DNA of 43,061 bases from Alphaproteobacteria bacterium (GTDB lineage: Bacteria > Pseudomonadota > Alphaproteobacteria > Rhodospirillales > 2-02-FULL-58-16): assembly GCA_024278615.1 (NCBI GenBank), contig JAJRSS010000006.1, positions 1-43,061 of the forward strand. The letters are read 5' to 3'. How positions within the stretch are numbered: the first letter of the stretch is position 1; each line of letters opens with the position of its first letter. The notes below the pieces were generated by a model. That model was not told the origin of the DNA and did not search any database. It worked only from the letters and a program-made list of their open reading frames with translations. A program made the translations under genes and the position numbers. Shown piece by piece: positions 19,286 to 29,418 of this stretch.

Positions 19286-20752
19286 ATGGCCCGCGACTCC
19301 AATGTTTATGTTTGTCAGGAATGCGGGGCGTCGGTGGCCAAGTGGAGCGGCCGGTGCGACGCCTGCGGCGGCTGGAACACCCTGACGGAAGAAGCCAAAC
19401 CGGAAGCGACACCCAAGGGGCTGGGTGCCAGGCGCGGGCGTAAGGTGGAATTCGTCGGCCTGGAAGGGACCACGGCGCGCCAGCCCAGGCGGATTACCGG
19501 CATTGAAGAGTTCGACCGGGTTACCGGCGGCGGGCTGGTGCCCGGGTCCGCCATTCTGGTCGGCGGCGACCCGGGAATAGGTAAATCGACCTTGCTGTTG
19601 CAAGTGGCTGCGGCGCTGGCCAATAAATCCGGTGATGACGCCGGCGTCGCCTATATCTCGGGCGAGGAATCCATAGACCAGTTACGGCTGCGGGCCGAAC
19701 GGCTGGACCTGACCAAGGCGCCCGTGCGTCTGGCGACGGCGACCTCGGTGCGCGATATCGCCGCTTCCCTGGGTGGAACCGGCGGGCCGGACGTGGTGGT
19801 TATCGATTCCATTCAGACCATGTTCGTGGATACCCTTGAATCGGTGCCGGGTACCGTATCCCAGGTGCGCGCCTCGGCCCAGGAACTGATCCGGCTGGCC
19901 AAGCGGCGGGGTTTCTGCCTGTTTCTGGTCGGCCACGTGACCAAGGAAGGGGTGATCGCCGGCCCCCGGGTGCTGGAGCACATGGTCGACACGGTGCTCT
20001 ATTTCGAGGGCGAGCGCAGCCACCAATTCCGGATTCTGCGTTCGGTCAAGAACCGCTATGGGCCAACGGACGAAATCGGCGTTTTCGAGATGACCGGCGG
20101 CGGTTTGTCCCAGGTGCCCAATCCCTCGGCCCTGTTCCTGGCCGACCGGGAGGAGGACGCCACCGGCGCTGCCGTTTTCGCCGGCATGGAGGGAACCCGC
20201 CCGGTTCTGGTGGAAATTCAAGCCCTTGTCGCCCCCTCCCCCCTTGGTACGCCGCGTCGCGCCGTGGTCGGCTGGGACCAGGCCCGGCTGTCGATGGTGC
20301 TGGCGGTGCTGGAAGCCCGATCCGGCCTTGCGCTGGCGGGCAGCGACGTATACCTAAACATCGCCGGCGGGCTGCGGATCACGGAACCGGCGGCAGATTT
20401 GGCGGTGGCGGCGGCGGTGGTTTCATCGGTCAGTGGCGTGCCCGTGCCGGGCGAGACCGTAATCTTCGGCGAGATCGGCCTGGCCGGCGAAGTACGGGCC
20501 GTGGGTCTCGGGGATGCCAGGCTGAAGGAAGCGAAAAAGTTGGGATTCACCAATGCCTTGGTGCCCGGCAGCCGGGCCAAGGAAGCCGCCGACATGGGTA
20601 TGGATATTGGCGGGATCCGCCACGTAGCTGATTTATTGAACTTGTTCGATGCCTCCGCAAATGAAGTCAGGAAAACCGAGACCAGGCAATACAGCATGAA
20701 CCCGCGGCCTCCAAAAAAAGCCCAAAATGGCAAGAAAGCCCAGAATGGATAA
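19286..20752 (+). CDS. radA: DNA repair protein RadA
   Basis: CQECGASVAKWSGRCDACGGWNT zinc finger, GGDPGIGKSTLLLQVA, KNRYGPTDEIGVFEM, LonB-like C-terminus. Confidence 0.96.
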   Translation: MARDSNVYVCQECGASVAKWSGRCDACGGWNTLTEEAKPEATPKGLGARRGRKVEFVGLEGTTARQPRRITGIEEFDRVTGGGLVPGSAILVGGDPGIGKSTLLLQVAAALANKSGDDAGVAYISGEESIDQLRLRAERLDLTKAPVRLATATSVRDIAASLGGTGGPDVVVIDSIQTMFVDTLESVPGTVSQVRASAQELIRLAKRRGFCLFLVGHVTKEGVIAGPRVLEHMVDTVLYFEGERSHQFRILRSVKNRYGPTDEIGVFEMTGGGLSQVPNPSALFLADREEDATGAAVFAGMEGTRPVLVEIQALVAPSPLGTPRRAVVGWDQARLSMVLAVLEARSGLALAGSDVYLNIAGGLRITEPAADLAVAAAVVSSVSGVPVPGETVIFGEIGLAGEVRAVGLGDARLKEAKKLGFTNALVPGSRAKEAADMGMDIGGIRHVADLLNLFDASANEVRKTETRQYSMNPRPPKKAQNGKKAQNG

Positions 20753-21503
20753 CCTTCCCATCCACATCGTTGATCTTGGCGTCGCCGTGGTATTGCTGGT
20801 TTCGGCCTTCTTTGCCTTCGCCCGAGGGTTCGTGCACGAGATCCTGTCGGTGATCGGCTGGGTGGGCGCCATTTTCGCCGCCATCTACGGCCTGCCCTAT
20901 GTCAAACCCCACGCCCGGGATTTGATCGAGATGAAACTGATCGCCGATGTCGCCGCCGGGGCGTTCGTTTTCCTCATCACCCTGCTGGTGTTGTCGCTGC
21001 TGACCGGCGCCATCGCACGGCGGGTTAAGGACAGTTCCCTCAACGCCCTTGACCGGGCGCTGGGATTTCTTTTCGGCCTGGCACGGGGCGCCGTACTGGT
21101 CAGTTTGGTCTTCGTCGCCGCCGAATGGATTTTGGTAACGCCGCCGGACCCCAAGGATGGCCAGGCGCAGGCGCCAAGTCAGCAAACGGCAAGTCAGGAC
21201 ACCGCTGACGCGGCGGACGAAAACGATCTGCCGCCCGACCCGCTGGCCTGGATCAGGTCGGCCCGCAGCATGCCGCTGATCGAAACCGGAGCCGCCCTGC
21301 TGGCCTCCATGGTGCCGGCTGGAAACGGCACACCCAAGGCTTCGTTTAATATCCGCTCAAAGGCGGAGGAATTGATGGAAGGGCAGAAAATTCTCCGCAA
21401 CCTGATCAGTCCCACGCCTAAAAACGATACCGGCGATCAACCCAATGGGTACACCAAGAGGGAGCGCGAAGAAATGCAACGGTTGATCGAAGGCAACAAC
21501 TGA
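20745..21503 (+). CDS. cvpA: CvpA family protein (start at MDNLPIHIVD)
   Basis: Multi-TM N-terminus FAFARGFVHEILSVIGWVGAIFAA; immediately upstream of purF. Confidence 0.9.
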   Translation: MDNLPIHIVDLGVAVVLLVSAFFAFARGFVHEILSVIGWVGAIFAAIYGLPYVKPHARDLIEMKLIADVAAGAFVFLITLLVLSLLTGAIARRVKDSSLNALDRALGFLFGLARGAVLVSLVFVAAEWILVTPPDPKDGQAQAPSQQTASQDTADAADENDLPPDPLAWIRSARSMPLIETGAALLASMVPAGNGTPKASFNIRSKAEELMEGQKILRNLISPTPKNDTGDQPNGYTKREREEMQRLIEGNN

Positions 21504-21510
21504 CCGGAAT

Positions 21511-22992
21511 TTGGAAGCCATGGCGCAAAAAAAGGATTATGCCCACATGCCGCCGGCCGATGATGACCACCCCCATGAGGAATGCGGCGTCTTCGGTATC
21601 TTCGGTCATCCGGAATCCGCCGCCCACGTGGCGCTGGGCCTGCATGCCCTTCAACACCGGGGGCAGGAAGCAGCGGGTATCGTCTCGTATGACGGCGTCC
21701 AGTTCAACAGTCACCGGGCTCTGGGCCTGGTCGGCGACAATTTCAGTTCCAAGGAAATCATCAGCCGCCTTCCCGGAACCATGGCCCTGGGACACAACCG
21801 GTATTCCACCACCGGCGATACGGTGCTGCGCAACGTTCAACCGCTGTTTGCCGATTTCAGTTTCGGCGGCTTGGCCATCGCCCACAACGGCAACCTGACC
21901 AATGCTTACGGCACCCGGAAAATGCTGGTCAAACGGGGCTGCATCTTCCAATCGACCAGCGATACCGAAACCATCATCCACCTGATCGCGCTAAGCCACC
22001 GCAGTATCGTGGTCGAACGCATGATCGACGCCTTAAAGCAGACGGACGGCGCCTATTCCCTGGTCGCCATGACCCACGAAAAACTAATTGGCGTACGGGA
22101 TCCTCACGGGGTGCGCCCCCTGGTTTTGGGAAAAATGGGTGAAGCCCACATCCTGGCCTCGGAAACCTGCGCCCTGGACATCATCGGCGCGGAGTTTGTC
22201 CGCGATGTGGAGCCGGGCGAGATGGTCGTTATCGACAGAGATGGCCTGCGCAGCATCTATCCCTTCCCAAAACTGGACTCCAAATTCTGTATTTTTGAAT
22301 ACATCTATTTTGCCCGCCCCGACAGCACCATCGAAGGCAAAAACGTCTATAACGTACGCAAGCGTATCGGCGCCGAGTTGGCCCGGGAAAGCCATATCGA
22401 TTGCGATATGGTGGTCCCGGTTCCCGATTCCGGCGTGCCCGCAGCCCTGGGATATGCCGAACAATCCGGAATTCCCTTCGAACTGGGCATCATCCGCAAC
22501 CACTACGTGGGCCGCACATTCATCGAACCAACGGATCAGATCCGCCACTTCGGGGTAAAACTGAAGCACAACGCCAACATTGGGCATTTGCGCGGCAAGC
22601 GGGTTATTCTGGTAGATGATTCTATCGTTCGCGGAACCACATCGGTAAAGATCGTCGAAATGGTGCGTAACGCCGGCGCCAGTGAAGTTCACATGCGTAT
22701 TTCAAGCCCGCCCATCACGGATTCCTGTTTTTACGGCATAGATACCCCGGACCGGGAAGAGTTGCTGGGCGCCCACCTGGACGTAGAGGGCATGACCCGA
22801 TTGATTGGCGTCGATTCACTGGCGTTCATTTCTACCGAAGGGCTGTATCGCGCCGTCCAGAAAACCGGCCGCAACGCGAATTGCCCCCAGTATTGCGACG
22901 CCTGCTTCACCGGCGAATACTCCATCCGGTTGACCGACAAGGAGGACGGTCCCATCCCCCTGCAGCTTTCGCTGCTGGCCGAGCGGCAATAA
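21511..22992 (+). CDS. purF: Amidophosphoribosyltransferase
   Basis: HEECGVFGIFG Ntn-type N-terminus, GHNRYSTTGD, VILVDDSIVRGTTSVKIVEMVRNAGA. Confidence 0.96.
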   Translation: MEAMAQKKDYAHMPPADDDHPHEECGVFGIFGHPESAAHVALGLHALQHRGQEAAGIVSYDGVQFNSHRALGLVGDNFSSKEIISRLPGTMALGHNRYSTTGDTVLRNVQPLFADFSFGGLAIAHNGNLTNAYGTRKMLVKRGCIFQSTSDTETIIHLIALSHRSIVVERMIDALKQTDGAYSLVAMTHEKLIGVRDPHGVRPLVLGKMGEAHILASETCALDIIGAEFVRDVEPGEMVVIDRDGLRSIYPFPKLDSKFCIFEYIYFARPDSTIEGKNVYNVRKRIGAELARESHIDCDMVVPVPDSGVPAALGYAEQSGIPFELGIIRNHYVGRTFIEPTDQIRHFGVKLKHNANIGHLRGKRVILVDDSIVRGTTSVKIVEMVRNAGASEVHMRISSPPITDSCFYGIDTPDREELLGAHLDVEGMTRLIGVDSLAFISTEGLYRAVQKTGRNANCPQYCDACFTGEYSIRLTDKEDGPIPLQLSLLAERQ

Positions 22993-22994
22993 CC

Positions 22995-23714
22995 TTGACC
23001 GTCGGCAGCGGTCGTTTGGACGGACGGATCGCCCTGATTACCGGCGCATCCCGGGGGATCGGCCGGGCGGTGGCCCACCGGTTCGCCGATGAAGGCGCCC
23101 ACCTGATCCTGACTGCACGTACCCAGGGAGCGCTGGAGGAACTGGACGACGAAATACGCAACGCCACCGGCAGCCGGCCGACACTGGTTCCAGCGGACTT
23201 GACCGATGGGGATGGTATAGACAGAATGGGCGCAGCCGTGTTCGACCGGTTCAAGCGGCTCGACGTCTTGGTCGGCAATGCCGGCCTGCTCATGCCCCTG
23301 AGTCCCGTGGCACACATCGATCCCAGATCCTGGGATCAGGTGATGGCTGTTAATTTGACTGCCAACTGGCGGTTGATCCGCAGCTTTGACCCTTTGCTCA
23401 GGGCGTCCGATGCAGGCCGGGCGATATTTGTTTCTTCGTCGGCGACCAAGGGCGTCTGGCCCTATTGGGGGGCTTACGCAGTAAGCAAGGCCGCCCTTGA
23501 AACCTTGGTCCGGACTTACGCCGCGGAGATTGGAAAAACCCGTGTCAGGGCCAACCTGATCAATCCGGGCCCGACAAGAACAGCCATGCGGCCCATTGCC
23601 TTCCCGGGTGAAGACCCGGCGACGGTCAAGACGCCGGAAAGTGTTACCGGCGTATTCGTCGATCTGGCGGAAGCCGGCTGTGAGTTGAACGGGAAACTGG
23701 TCAACGTCGGCTAA
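22995..23714 (+). CDS. Short-chain dehydrogenase/reductase (TTG start proposed)
   Basis: GRIALITGASRGIGRAVA, GNAGLLMPLSP, YAVSKAALETL; directly after purF. Confidence 0.88.
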   Translation: MTVGSGRLDGRIALITGASRGIGRAVAHRFADEGAHLILTARTQGALEELDDEIRNATGSRPTLVPADLTDGDGIDRMGAAVFDRFKRLDVLVGNAGLLMPLSPVAHIDPRSWDQVMAVNLTANWRLIRSFDPLLRASDAGRAIFVSSSATKGVWPYWGAYAVSKAALETLVRTYAAEIGKTRVRANLINPGPTRTAMRPIAFPGEDPATVKTPESVTGVFVDLAEAGCELNGKLVNVG

Positions 23715-23804
23715 ACGTCGTGGTTCGCCACCGGGTTTTCCTGGCGAAAGACGGCGGAAAAAATCAAAGAATGAAGCGTTAGCGCTTCGACGAAGGAATG
23801 AATT

Positions 23805-24467
23805 ATGGATATGCCAAGCAGTTTTAGTCTTTTTCGCCGTACCAAAGCTCTTGAAACCGAGATCGATCAGTTTCTCGACAAGATTTCCCAGGCATCGCTG
23901 TTGTTCAAGCGAGCTATCCAGATTTATACGGAAAGCGGTTGCACCGAAGAATTCGACGAAAAACTGCATCAGGTCAATCAACTGGAAAGTACCGCCGACC
24001 ACCTTCGCCGGGCCATCGAAACCCAGCTTTACACACAGACCCTGATCCCGGAATCCCGCGGCGACGTGCTTGGCCTTCTAGAAAACCTGGACTCGGTGAT
24101 CAACGACCTGGAAGGCGCGCTATGGGGGTTCTCCATTGAAATCCCGGTAATCCCGGAAGATTACCGGGCCGATTATGTGGCCTTGACCGATATGGTGGTG
24201 CAGGCGGTGGAATCCCTGGTACTGGCATCCCGCGCTTTCTTCCGCAATATCGAAGCCGTTCCCGACCACAACCACAAGGTCATGTTCTATGAAAAGGAAG
24301 CCGACCGGGTCAGCACCAAGCTGAAAAAAGCGATTTTTCGCTCGGACCTTCCGCTGAGCCAAAAAGCCCAGCTCCGCAATTTCGTCGAGCACATCGACAA
24401 CGTGGCCGACAAGTCTGAGGACGTAGCGGATCGCCTGGCGATCTATACCATCAAGCGGACGGTCTGA
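23805..24467 (+). CDS. DUF47/PhoU-like accessory protein of PiT transporter
   Basis: FSLFRRTKALETEIDQFLDKISQASLLFKRAI; coupled to PiT permease downstream. Confidence 0.88.
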   Translation: MDMPSSFSLFRRTKALETEIDQFLDKISQASLLFKRAIQIYTESGCTEEFDEKLHQVNQLESTADHLRRAIETQLYTQTLIPESRGDVLGLLENLDSVINDLEGALWGFSIEIPVIPEDYRADYVALTDMVVQAVESLVLASRAFFRNIEAVPDHNHKVMFYEKEADRVSTKLKKAIFRSDLPLSQKAQLRNFVEHIDNVADKSEDVADRLAIYTIKRTV

Positions 24468-24474
24468 CTCTTCC

Positions 24475-25959
24475 ATGGAAATCACTATCCTTTTCTTCCT
24501 GACCAGCGGCTTGTTCCTGGGGTGGGCACTGGGCGCCAACGACGCCGCCAATGTATTCGGTACCGCCGTCGGCACCCGAATGGTGCAATTTACCACCGCC
24601 GCCATGATCTGCGGCGTCTTCGTCATCCTGGGCGCGGTGTTCAGCGGTGCCGGCACCACCGAGACCCTGGGAAAACTGGGTTCGGTGAACGCCCTTGGGG
24701 GGTCGTTCATGGCTGCCTTTTCCGCCGCCCTGGCGGTCTATATGATGACCAAGCTGGGCCTGCCCGTTTCCACTACCCAGTCCATTGTCGGTAGCATTAT
24801 CGGCTGGAACCTGTTCAGCCAGACGCAGACCGACACCACGTCGCTTTTGAAAATTTTGGCGACCTGGGTTGTTTCCCCGATATTGGCCGCCATCATCGCC
24901 ATCGTGTTATTTAAGCTGGTGGCGGTTTTCCTTCGCCACGCCAAAATCCACCTGCTTCGCACCGACGCTTATACCCGGGCTGGCTTGTTGCTTGCCGGAG
25001 CCTTTGGTTCATACAGCCTGGGCGCCAATAACATCGCCAACGTGGTCGGCGTGTTCATTCCCGCTTCCCCCTTCACGGATTTCCACTTCACAGATCTGCT
25101 GACTTTTACCTCGACACAACAACTCATGCTTCTGGGTGGCTTCGCCATTGCGGTTGGCGTATTTACCTATTCCAAGCGGGTGATGCTGACGGTCGGCGGC
25201 GGCTTGCTGTCCCTGTCGCCCATCGCCGCATGGGTGGTGGTGACTTCCCATTCCATCGTGCTCTTCCTGTTCGCTTCAAAGGGACTGGAGCATTTCCTGG
25301 CTACCAACGGTTTGCCCACCATTCCCCTGGTCCCGGTGTCCAGTTCCCAGGCCGTGGTCGGCGCGATCATCGGCATCGGCATCCTGAAAGGCGGGCGCGG
25401 CATCCGATGGCGGGTACTGGGCGGCATCGGCGCCGGCTGGGTGATGACACCCCTGCTGGCCGGCCTGATTTGTTTTGTCGGCCTGTTTTTCCTTCAAAAC
25501 GTTTTCGACCAGAAGGTTTACCGCCCAGTACCCTATGAATTGTCCGAACCGGCGATAGAACGGATGGAAAAACTTGGAGTGGCGGTCGGTAACTTCCGGG
25601 ACCTTCATTCCAGGCGGTTCGAAACGGCGATTGCTATCCGTGACGCACTGAAAGAACGGACAGGGTTGAGCGACGAGGACCTGGTCACCATCCTGGATGC
25701 CGCCGAATTGGATTTGATGGTCGTAGACGCGACAGGCATCGATTCCTTAGAGAAAAGCCGGTTGACCGATGGGCAGGTCCAGGCGCTCCGGTCCCTGGCC
25801 GGTGAACGCTATCCCCATCGCTGGATGCTTGCCGATGCCTTGGCCCGGATCAGCGAAGAATGGCGGCCCAGGGAGAAAAACAAGATCAACAAGATCTACA
25901 ATGTAGACTTGAAAGCCCGGCTGGCGGTCGTCTTTCGGACATTCCGCGCCGATCAATAG
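24475..25959 (+). CDS. Inorganic phosphate transporter, PiT family
   Basis: GANDAANVFGTAVGTR and second repeat GANNIANVVGVF signatures; multi-TM. Confidence 0.93.
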   Translation: MEITILFFLTSGLFLGWALGANDAANVFGTAVGTRMVQFTTAAMICGVFVILGAVFSGAGTTETLGKLGSVNALGGSFMAAFSAALAVYMMTKLGLPVSTTQSIVGSIIGWNLFSQTQTDTTSLLKILATWVVSPILAAIIAIVLFKLVAVFLRHAKIHLLRTDAYTRAGLLLAGAFGSYSLGANNIANVVGVFIPASPFTDFHFTDLLTFTSTQQLMLLGGFAIAVGVFTYSKRVMLTVGGGLLSLSPIAAWVVVTSHSIVLFLFASKGLEHFLATNGLPTIPLVPVSSSQAVVGAIIGIGILKGGRGIRWRVLGGIGAGWVMTPLLAGLICFVGLFFLQNVFDQKVYRPVPYELSEPAIERMEKLGVAVGNFRDLHSRRFETAIAIRDALKERTGLSDEDLVTILDAAELDLMVVDATGIDSLEKSRLTDGQVQALRSLAGERYPHRWMLADALARISEEWRPREKNKINKIYNVDLKARLAVVFRTFRADQ

Positions 25960-26005
25960 GGCTGACCTCGCCCAAACGATAGCCAAGCGATGAATAGGCA
26001 GCCGG

Positions 26006-26776
26006 TCAGGTCTTTTCGTCGCCAGCAATCATGATTTCCGCCGTCAGCCGGTCAAGCTCTTCCTTCAAGGCTTCTTTTGGGTGGCGGTCGGTAATCAGGA
26101 AGGAAACCTGGTCCAGGTGGGCTACCCGAACCGGCGCCAGGCGGTTGAATTTCGTATGATCGGCAAGAAGCACCTTGGTCCGGCCCTGGGCCAGCATGCG
26201 ACTTCGAAGCTCTGCCGCTTCGCGGGAAAAGTCCAGTAACTGGGCCCCGCTGGTCAAGGCGCTGACCCCGATAAAGACAAAATCGGCGAAGTAGTTAGCC
26301 AGCATTTCGGTGGCGTCCCGGCCCAGGGTAGCCCCATCGGCGCCCTGCATTTCCCCGCCCAGAAGCAACACTCGGTTTTCGTTGCGCCCGGCCAGGCGGC
26401 CAGCCACCTGGATGTCATTGGTATAGACGGTGAGCCGGCGCCTTTGGGCCAGCGCACGGGCGAGGCAAATGGTTGTGGTGCCGGAATCGATAATTACCGA
26501 AGCCCCATCGGGGACCAGGGTAGCCGCAAGGCGGCCGATGGCGTTTTTGCCCTTTGTGTTGACCGACATACGATCAGCAAAGGCGGGCTCTTCCGTTTCC
26601 ACGGAAAGAGCGCCGCCATGGGTCTTTTTTAGAAGGTTTTCCGCTGCCAGGCGGGAAATGTCGCGGCGGATGGTTTCCCGGGATACGTGGAACCGCCGAT
26701 AGAGCTCGGCGACCGAAACCGACCCTTTTTCCCCCAGGATTTGGACGATAAGTCCCCGCCGTTCCTCGGCCAACAT
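26006..26776 (-). CDS. DeoR/GlpR-family transcriptional regulator
   Basis: N-terminal HTH ERRGLIVQILGEKGSVSVAELYRRFHVSRETIRRDISRLAAENLLKKTHGGAL; sugar-phosphate sensor domain DSGTTTICLARAL. Confidence 0.93.
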   Translation of the reverse strand: MLAEERRGLIVQILGEKGSVSVAELYRRFHVSRETIRRDISRLAAENLLKKTHGGALSVETEEPAFADRMSVNTKGKNAIGRLAATLVPDGASVIIDSGTTTICLARALAQRRRLTVYTNDIQVAGRLAGRNENRVLLLGGEMQGADGATLGRDATEMLANYFADFVFIGVSALTSGAQLLDFSREAAELRSRMLAQGRTKVLLADHTKFNRLAPVRVAHLDQVSFLITDRHPKEALKEELDRLTAEIMIAGDEKT

Positions 26777-26887
26777 GGATGATAAACCTCTTTTACCGCG
26801 AGGAGTCTGTTCACGACCACCCCCGCCGTCAACCCCGGCCCGGAAAACTTTTTTGCAATAAATGCTTCACATAAGCACCACAAAATA

Positions 26888-26911
26888 GGACCTTAAGGGA
26901 CCTAAGGTCCC
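26888..26911. promoter_or_regulatory. Overlapping inverted repeats, candidate operator (GGACCTTA-N7-TAAGGTCC and GGGACC-TAA-GGTCCC)
   Basis: Perfect 8-bp and 6-bp arms in the DeoR/ABC transporter divergent intergenic region. Confidence 0.6.
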
Positions 26912-26937
26912 ACCTCAGGCTACTGTTACGATATTGA

Positions 26938-26954
26938 CCCCAAATTTTTTGGGG
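26938..26954. promoter_or_regulatory. Second inverted repeat CCCCAAA-TTT-TTTGGGG
   Basis: Perfect 7-bp arms, same divergent intergenic region. Confidence 0.5.
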
Positions 26955-27120
26955 GAAAAGTAGTTTTTTGAGGTAAATCATTGAGTTATGGGGCTTGAAC
27001 GATCACCCGAAGGCCCGGTTGATGCTCAACCGAGCCCGAGACAAGAGGGTGTAAGAGGGAGAAATCAGGTGGATCAGCCACCTGAAGAACCGTTTACCAG
27101 GGAGATGGAGATTCTTTCCA

Positions 27121-28163
27121 TGCACATCAAATCAATGCCGAAATCGATTACGCGGGTCCTTGCGGCTACTGCCGTCGGTGTATTCACTGCGGGGATCAGC
27201 GCCCCGTTGTTCGCCGAGACGCTGACCGTTTATACAGCCGTTGAAGCCGAAGACCTGAAGAAGTATGCCGCCCGGTTCAACGAGGACCATCCGGATATCA
27301 AGATCAAATGGGTCCGGGATTCCACTGGTATTGTCACTGCCAAGTTACTGGCCGAAAAGAACAACCCCAAGGCCGACGTGGTCTGGGGCCTCGCCGCGAC
27401 CAGCCTGATGCTGTTGGGCGAAGAGAACATGCTACAGCCCTATGCACCCAAGGGCCTTGACAAGCTGGACCCCAAGTTCAGGGATTCGAAAAATCCGCCG
27501 TCATGGACGGGCATGGACGCCTGGGTGGCGTCCATCTGCTACAACACGGTCGAAGGCAAGAAGAATGGCGTCCCCAAGCCTACTTCGTGGAAAGACCTGA
27601 CAAAACCCGCCTATAAGGGCCATGTGATCATGCCTAACCCCAATTCCTCTGGCACCGGTTTCCTGGATGTTTCCAGCTGGTTGCAGTTGTTTGGCGAGGA
27701 AGGCGGTTGGAAGTTCATGGATGCCCTTCATGAAAATATTGCCCGCTATACCCACTCGGGCTCAAAGCCCTGCAAGCTGGCGGCAGCCGGTGAAATTACC
27801 GTTGGGGTATCCTTCGCTTTCCGTGGCGCCAAGTCCAAAGCCAAGGGCGCTCCGCTCGATATCGTCATTCCTACCGAGGGCATCGGCTGGGATATGGAAG
27901 CGACCTCCATCATCAAGGGCACCAAGAAGCTGAAAGCGGCTCAAACCCTGGTCGATTGGTCGATCTCTGAAAAGGCCAACAAGATGTATAATGAGGGCTA
28001 TGCCGTTATCGGTATCCCCAGCTTGGCCAAACCAGTTAAGTACTTCCCCAAGGAAGTCGCCACCAAGATGATCGACAACGACTTCGCCTGGGCGGCCAAG
28101 AACCGCAAGCGCATTCTTTCCGAGTGGCAGAAGCGTTTCGATTCCAAGTCCGATCCCAAGTAG
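27121..28163 (+). CDS. Periplasmic substrate-binding protein of putative 2-aminoethylphosphonate ABC transporter (start at MHIKSMPKS; ORF opens at 26988)
   Basis: Signal peptide; Fe3+/AEP-type SBP fold (LTVYTAVEAEDLKKYAARFNEDHPDIKIKWVRDSTGIVTAKLLAEKNNPKADVVWG); followed by matching ATPase and fused permease. Confidence 0.85.
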
Positions 28164-28180
28164 CGGTTTCCTAACAAAAC

Positions 28181-28236
28181 CGATCATGACAAAATCCCAT
28201 CCGTGTCCCAGCCAGGCACGGATGGGACGATCATGA
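28181..28236 (+). repeat. Perfect 11-bp stem-loop (TCCCATCCGTG/CACGGATGGGA) flanked by 9-nt direct repeats CGATCATGA
   Basis: Stem 28195-28205 / 28217-28227; direct repeats 28181-28189 and 28228-28236. Confidence 0.8.
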
Positions 28237-28273
28237 AGAGGAAGTTGTTCTTTCTGCTTCTTCCAAGAACAAT

Positions 28274-29404
28274 ATGAACAAGGGGATTGCGGTGGTAGAA
28301 ATGACCGCCGGCGCAGGCATCGATGGGCGAAAGCCCTATTTGCGCATCAATAACGTAACGAAGAAATTTGGCGATTTCGTTGCCCTGAACAGAGTATCCC
28401 TGGATGTCTACGAGGGTGAATTTGTCTGCTTCCTGGGGCCGTCCGGATGTGGCAAGACCACCCTGCTTCGGGCCATTGCCGGACTGGACATTCAGACATC
28501 GGGCACCATTGAACAGGCGGGAAAGGATATTTCCGACCTGCCCGCATCCGAGCGGGATTTTGGTATTGTTTTTCAGTCCTATGCGTTGTTTCCCAATCTG
28601 ACCGTCAACCGCAACGTCGCCTACGGCCTGGAAAATCGCAAGGTGTCCAAAGCGGACATTACCGCCCGGGTGGAAGAACTCCTCAATCTCGTGGGCATGC
28701 CGGAACAGGGACAAAAATATCCGGCTCAACTTTCCGGCGGACAGCAGCAACGTGTCGCCCTGGCACGGGCCCTGGCTACCTCGCCTGGCCTCTTGCTGCT
28801 GGATGAACCGCTGAGTGCCCTGGATGCCAAGGTACGCGTCCGCCTTCGCCACGAGGTCAAGCACCTTCAGCACAAGCTGGATGTCACCACCATCATGGTG
28901 ACGCACGATCAGGAGGAAGCCCTAACCATGGCCGACCGCATCGTGGTCATGAACCAGGGTGTGATCGAACAGGTAGGAACACCCCTGGAAATCTACCGCA
29001 GGCCAGGCAGCCCGTTCGTGGCAGACTTCGTCGGCACCATGAACTTCCTGGCGGCAACGGCCATAGGTAACGGAAAGGTGCGCATGGGAAACATCGAACT
29101 GTCCGCAGGGAACGACGGCGCCAACATTGGGGAAGGTACTCCGGTGACGCTTTGTGTCCGGCCCGAAGATGTGATGACCCGAAACGTGGAAGCAGACACC
29201 CCCAACGCGTTTGAAGTGACCGTTCAGGACATGGAGTTCCTGGGTTCGTTTTACCGCGCCGATATTTCACCCCGGGATGACGAGAAGACCGTTTTTCTGG
29301 CGGACCTGTCGATCAATCTGGTCCGTGACAAGAACATCATCAAGGGTATGAACCTGCCCGTCGCCTTTCCGGAAAGCCGAATCCGGGTTTTTTCACAGAC
29401 ATAG
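28274..29404 (+). CDS. ABC transporter ATP-binding protein (putative AEP importer, PhnT2-like)
   Basis: LGPSGCGKTTLLRAIAGL, LSGGQQQRVALARALATSPGLLLLDEPLSALDAKVR, TOBE-type C-terminus. Confidence 0.9.
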   Translation: MNKGIAVVEMTAGAGIDGRKPYLRINNVTKKFGDFVALNRVSLDVYEGEFVCFLGPSGCGKTTLLRAIAGLDIQTSGTIEQAGKDISDLPASERDFGIVFQSYALFPNLTVNRNVAYGLENRKVSKADITARVEELLNLVGMPEQGQKYPAQLSGGQQQRVALARALATSPGLLLLDEPLSALDAKVRVRLRHEVKHLQHKLDVTTIMVTHDQEEALTMADRIVVMNQGVIEQVGTPLEIYRRPGSPFVADFVGTMNFLAATAIGNGKVRMGNIELSAGNDGANIGEGTPVTLCVRPEDVMTRNVEADTPNAFEVTVQDMEFLGSFYRADISPRDDEKTVFLADLSINLVRDKNIIKGMNLPVAFPESRIRVFSQT

Positions 29405-29418
29405 AATAGAGGCTGACC

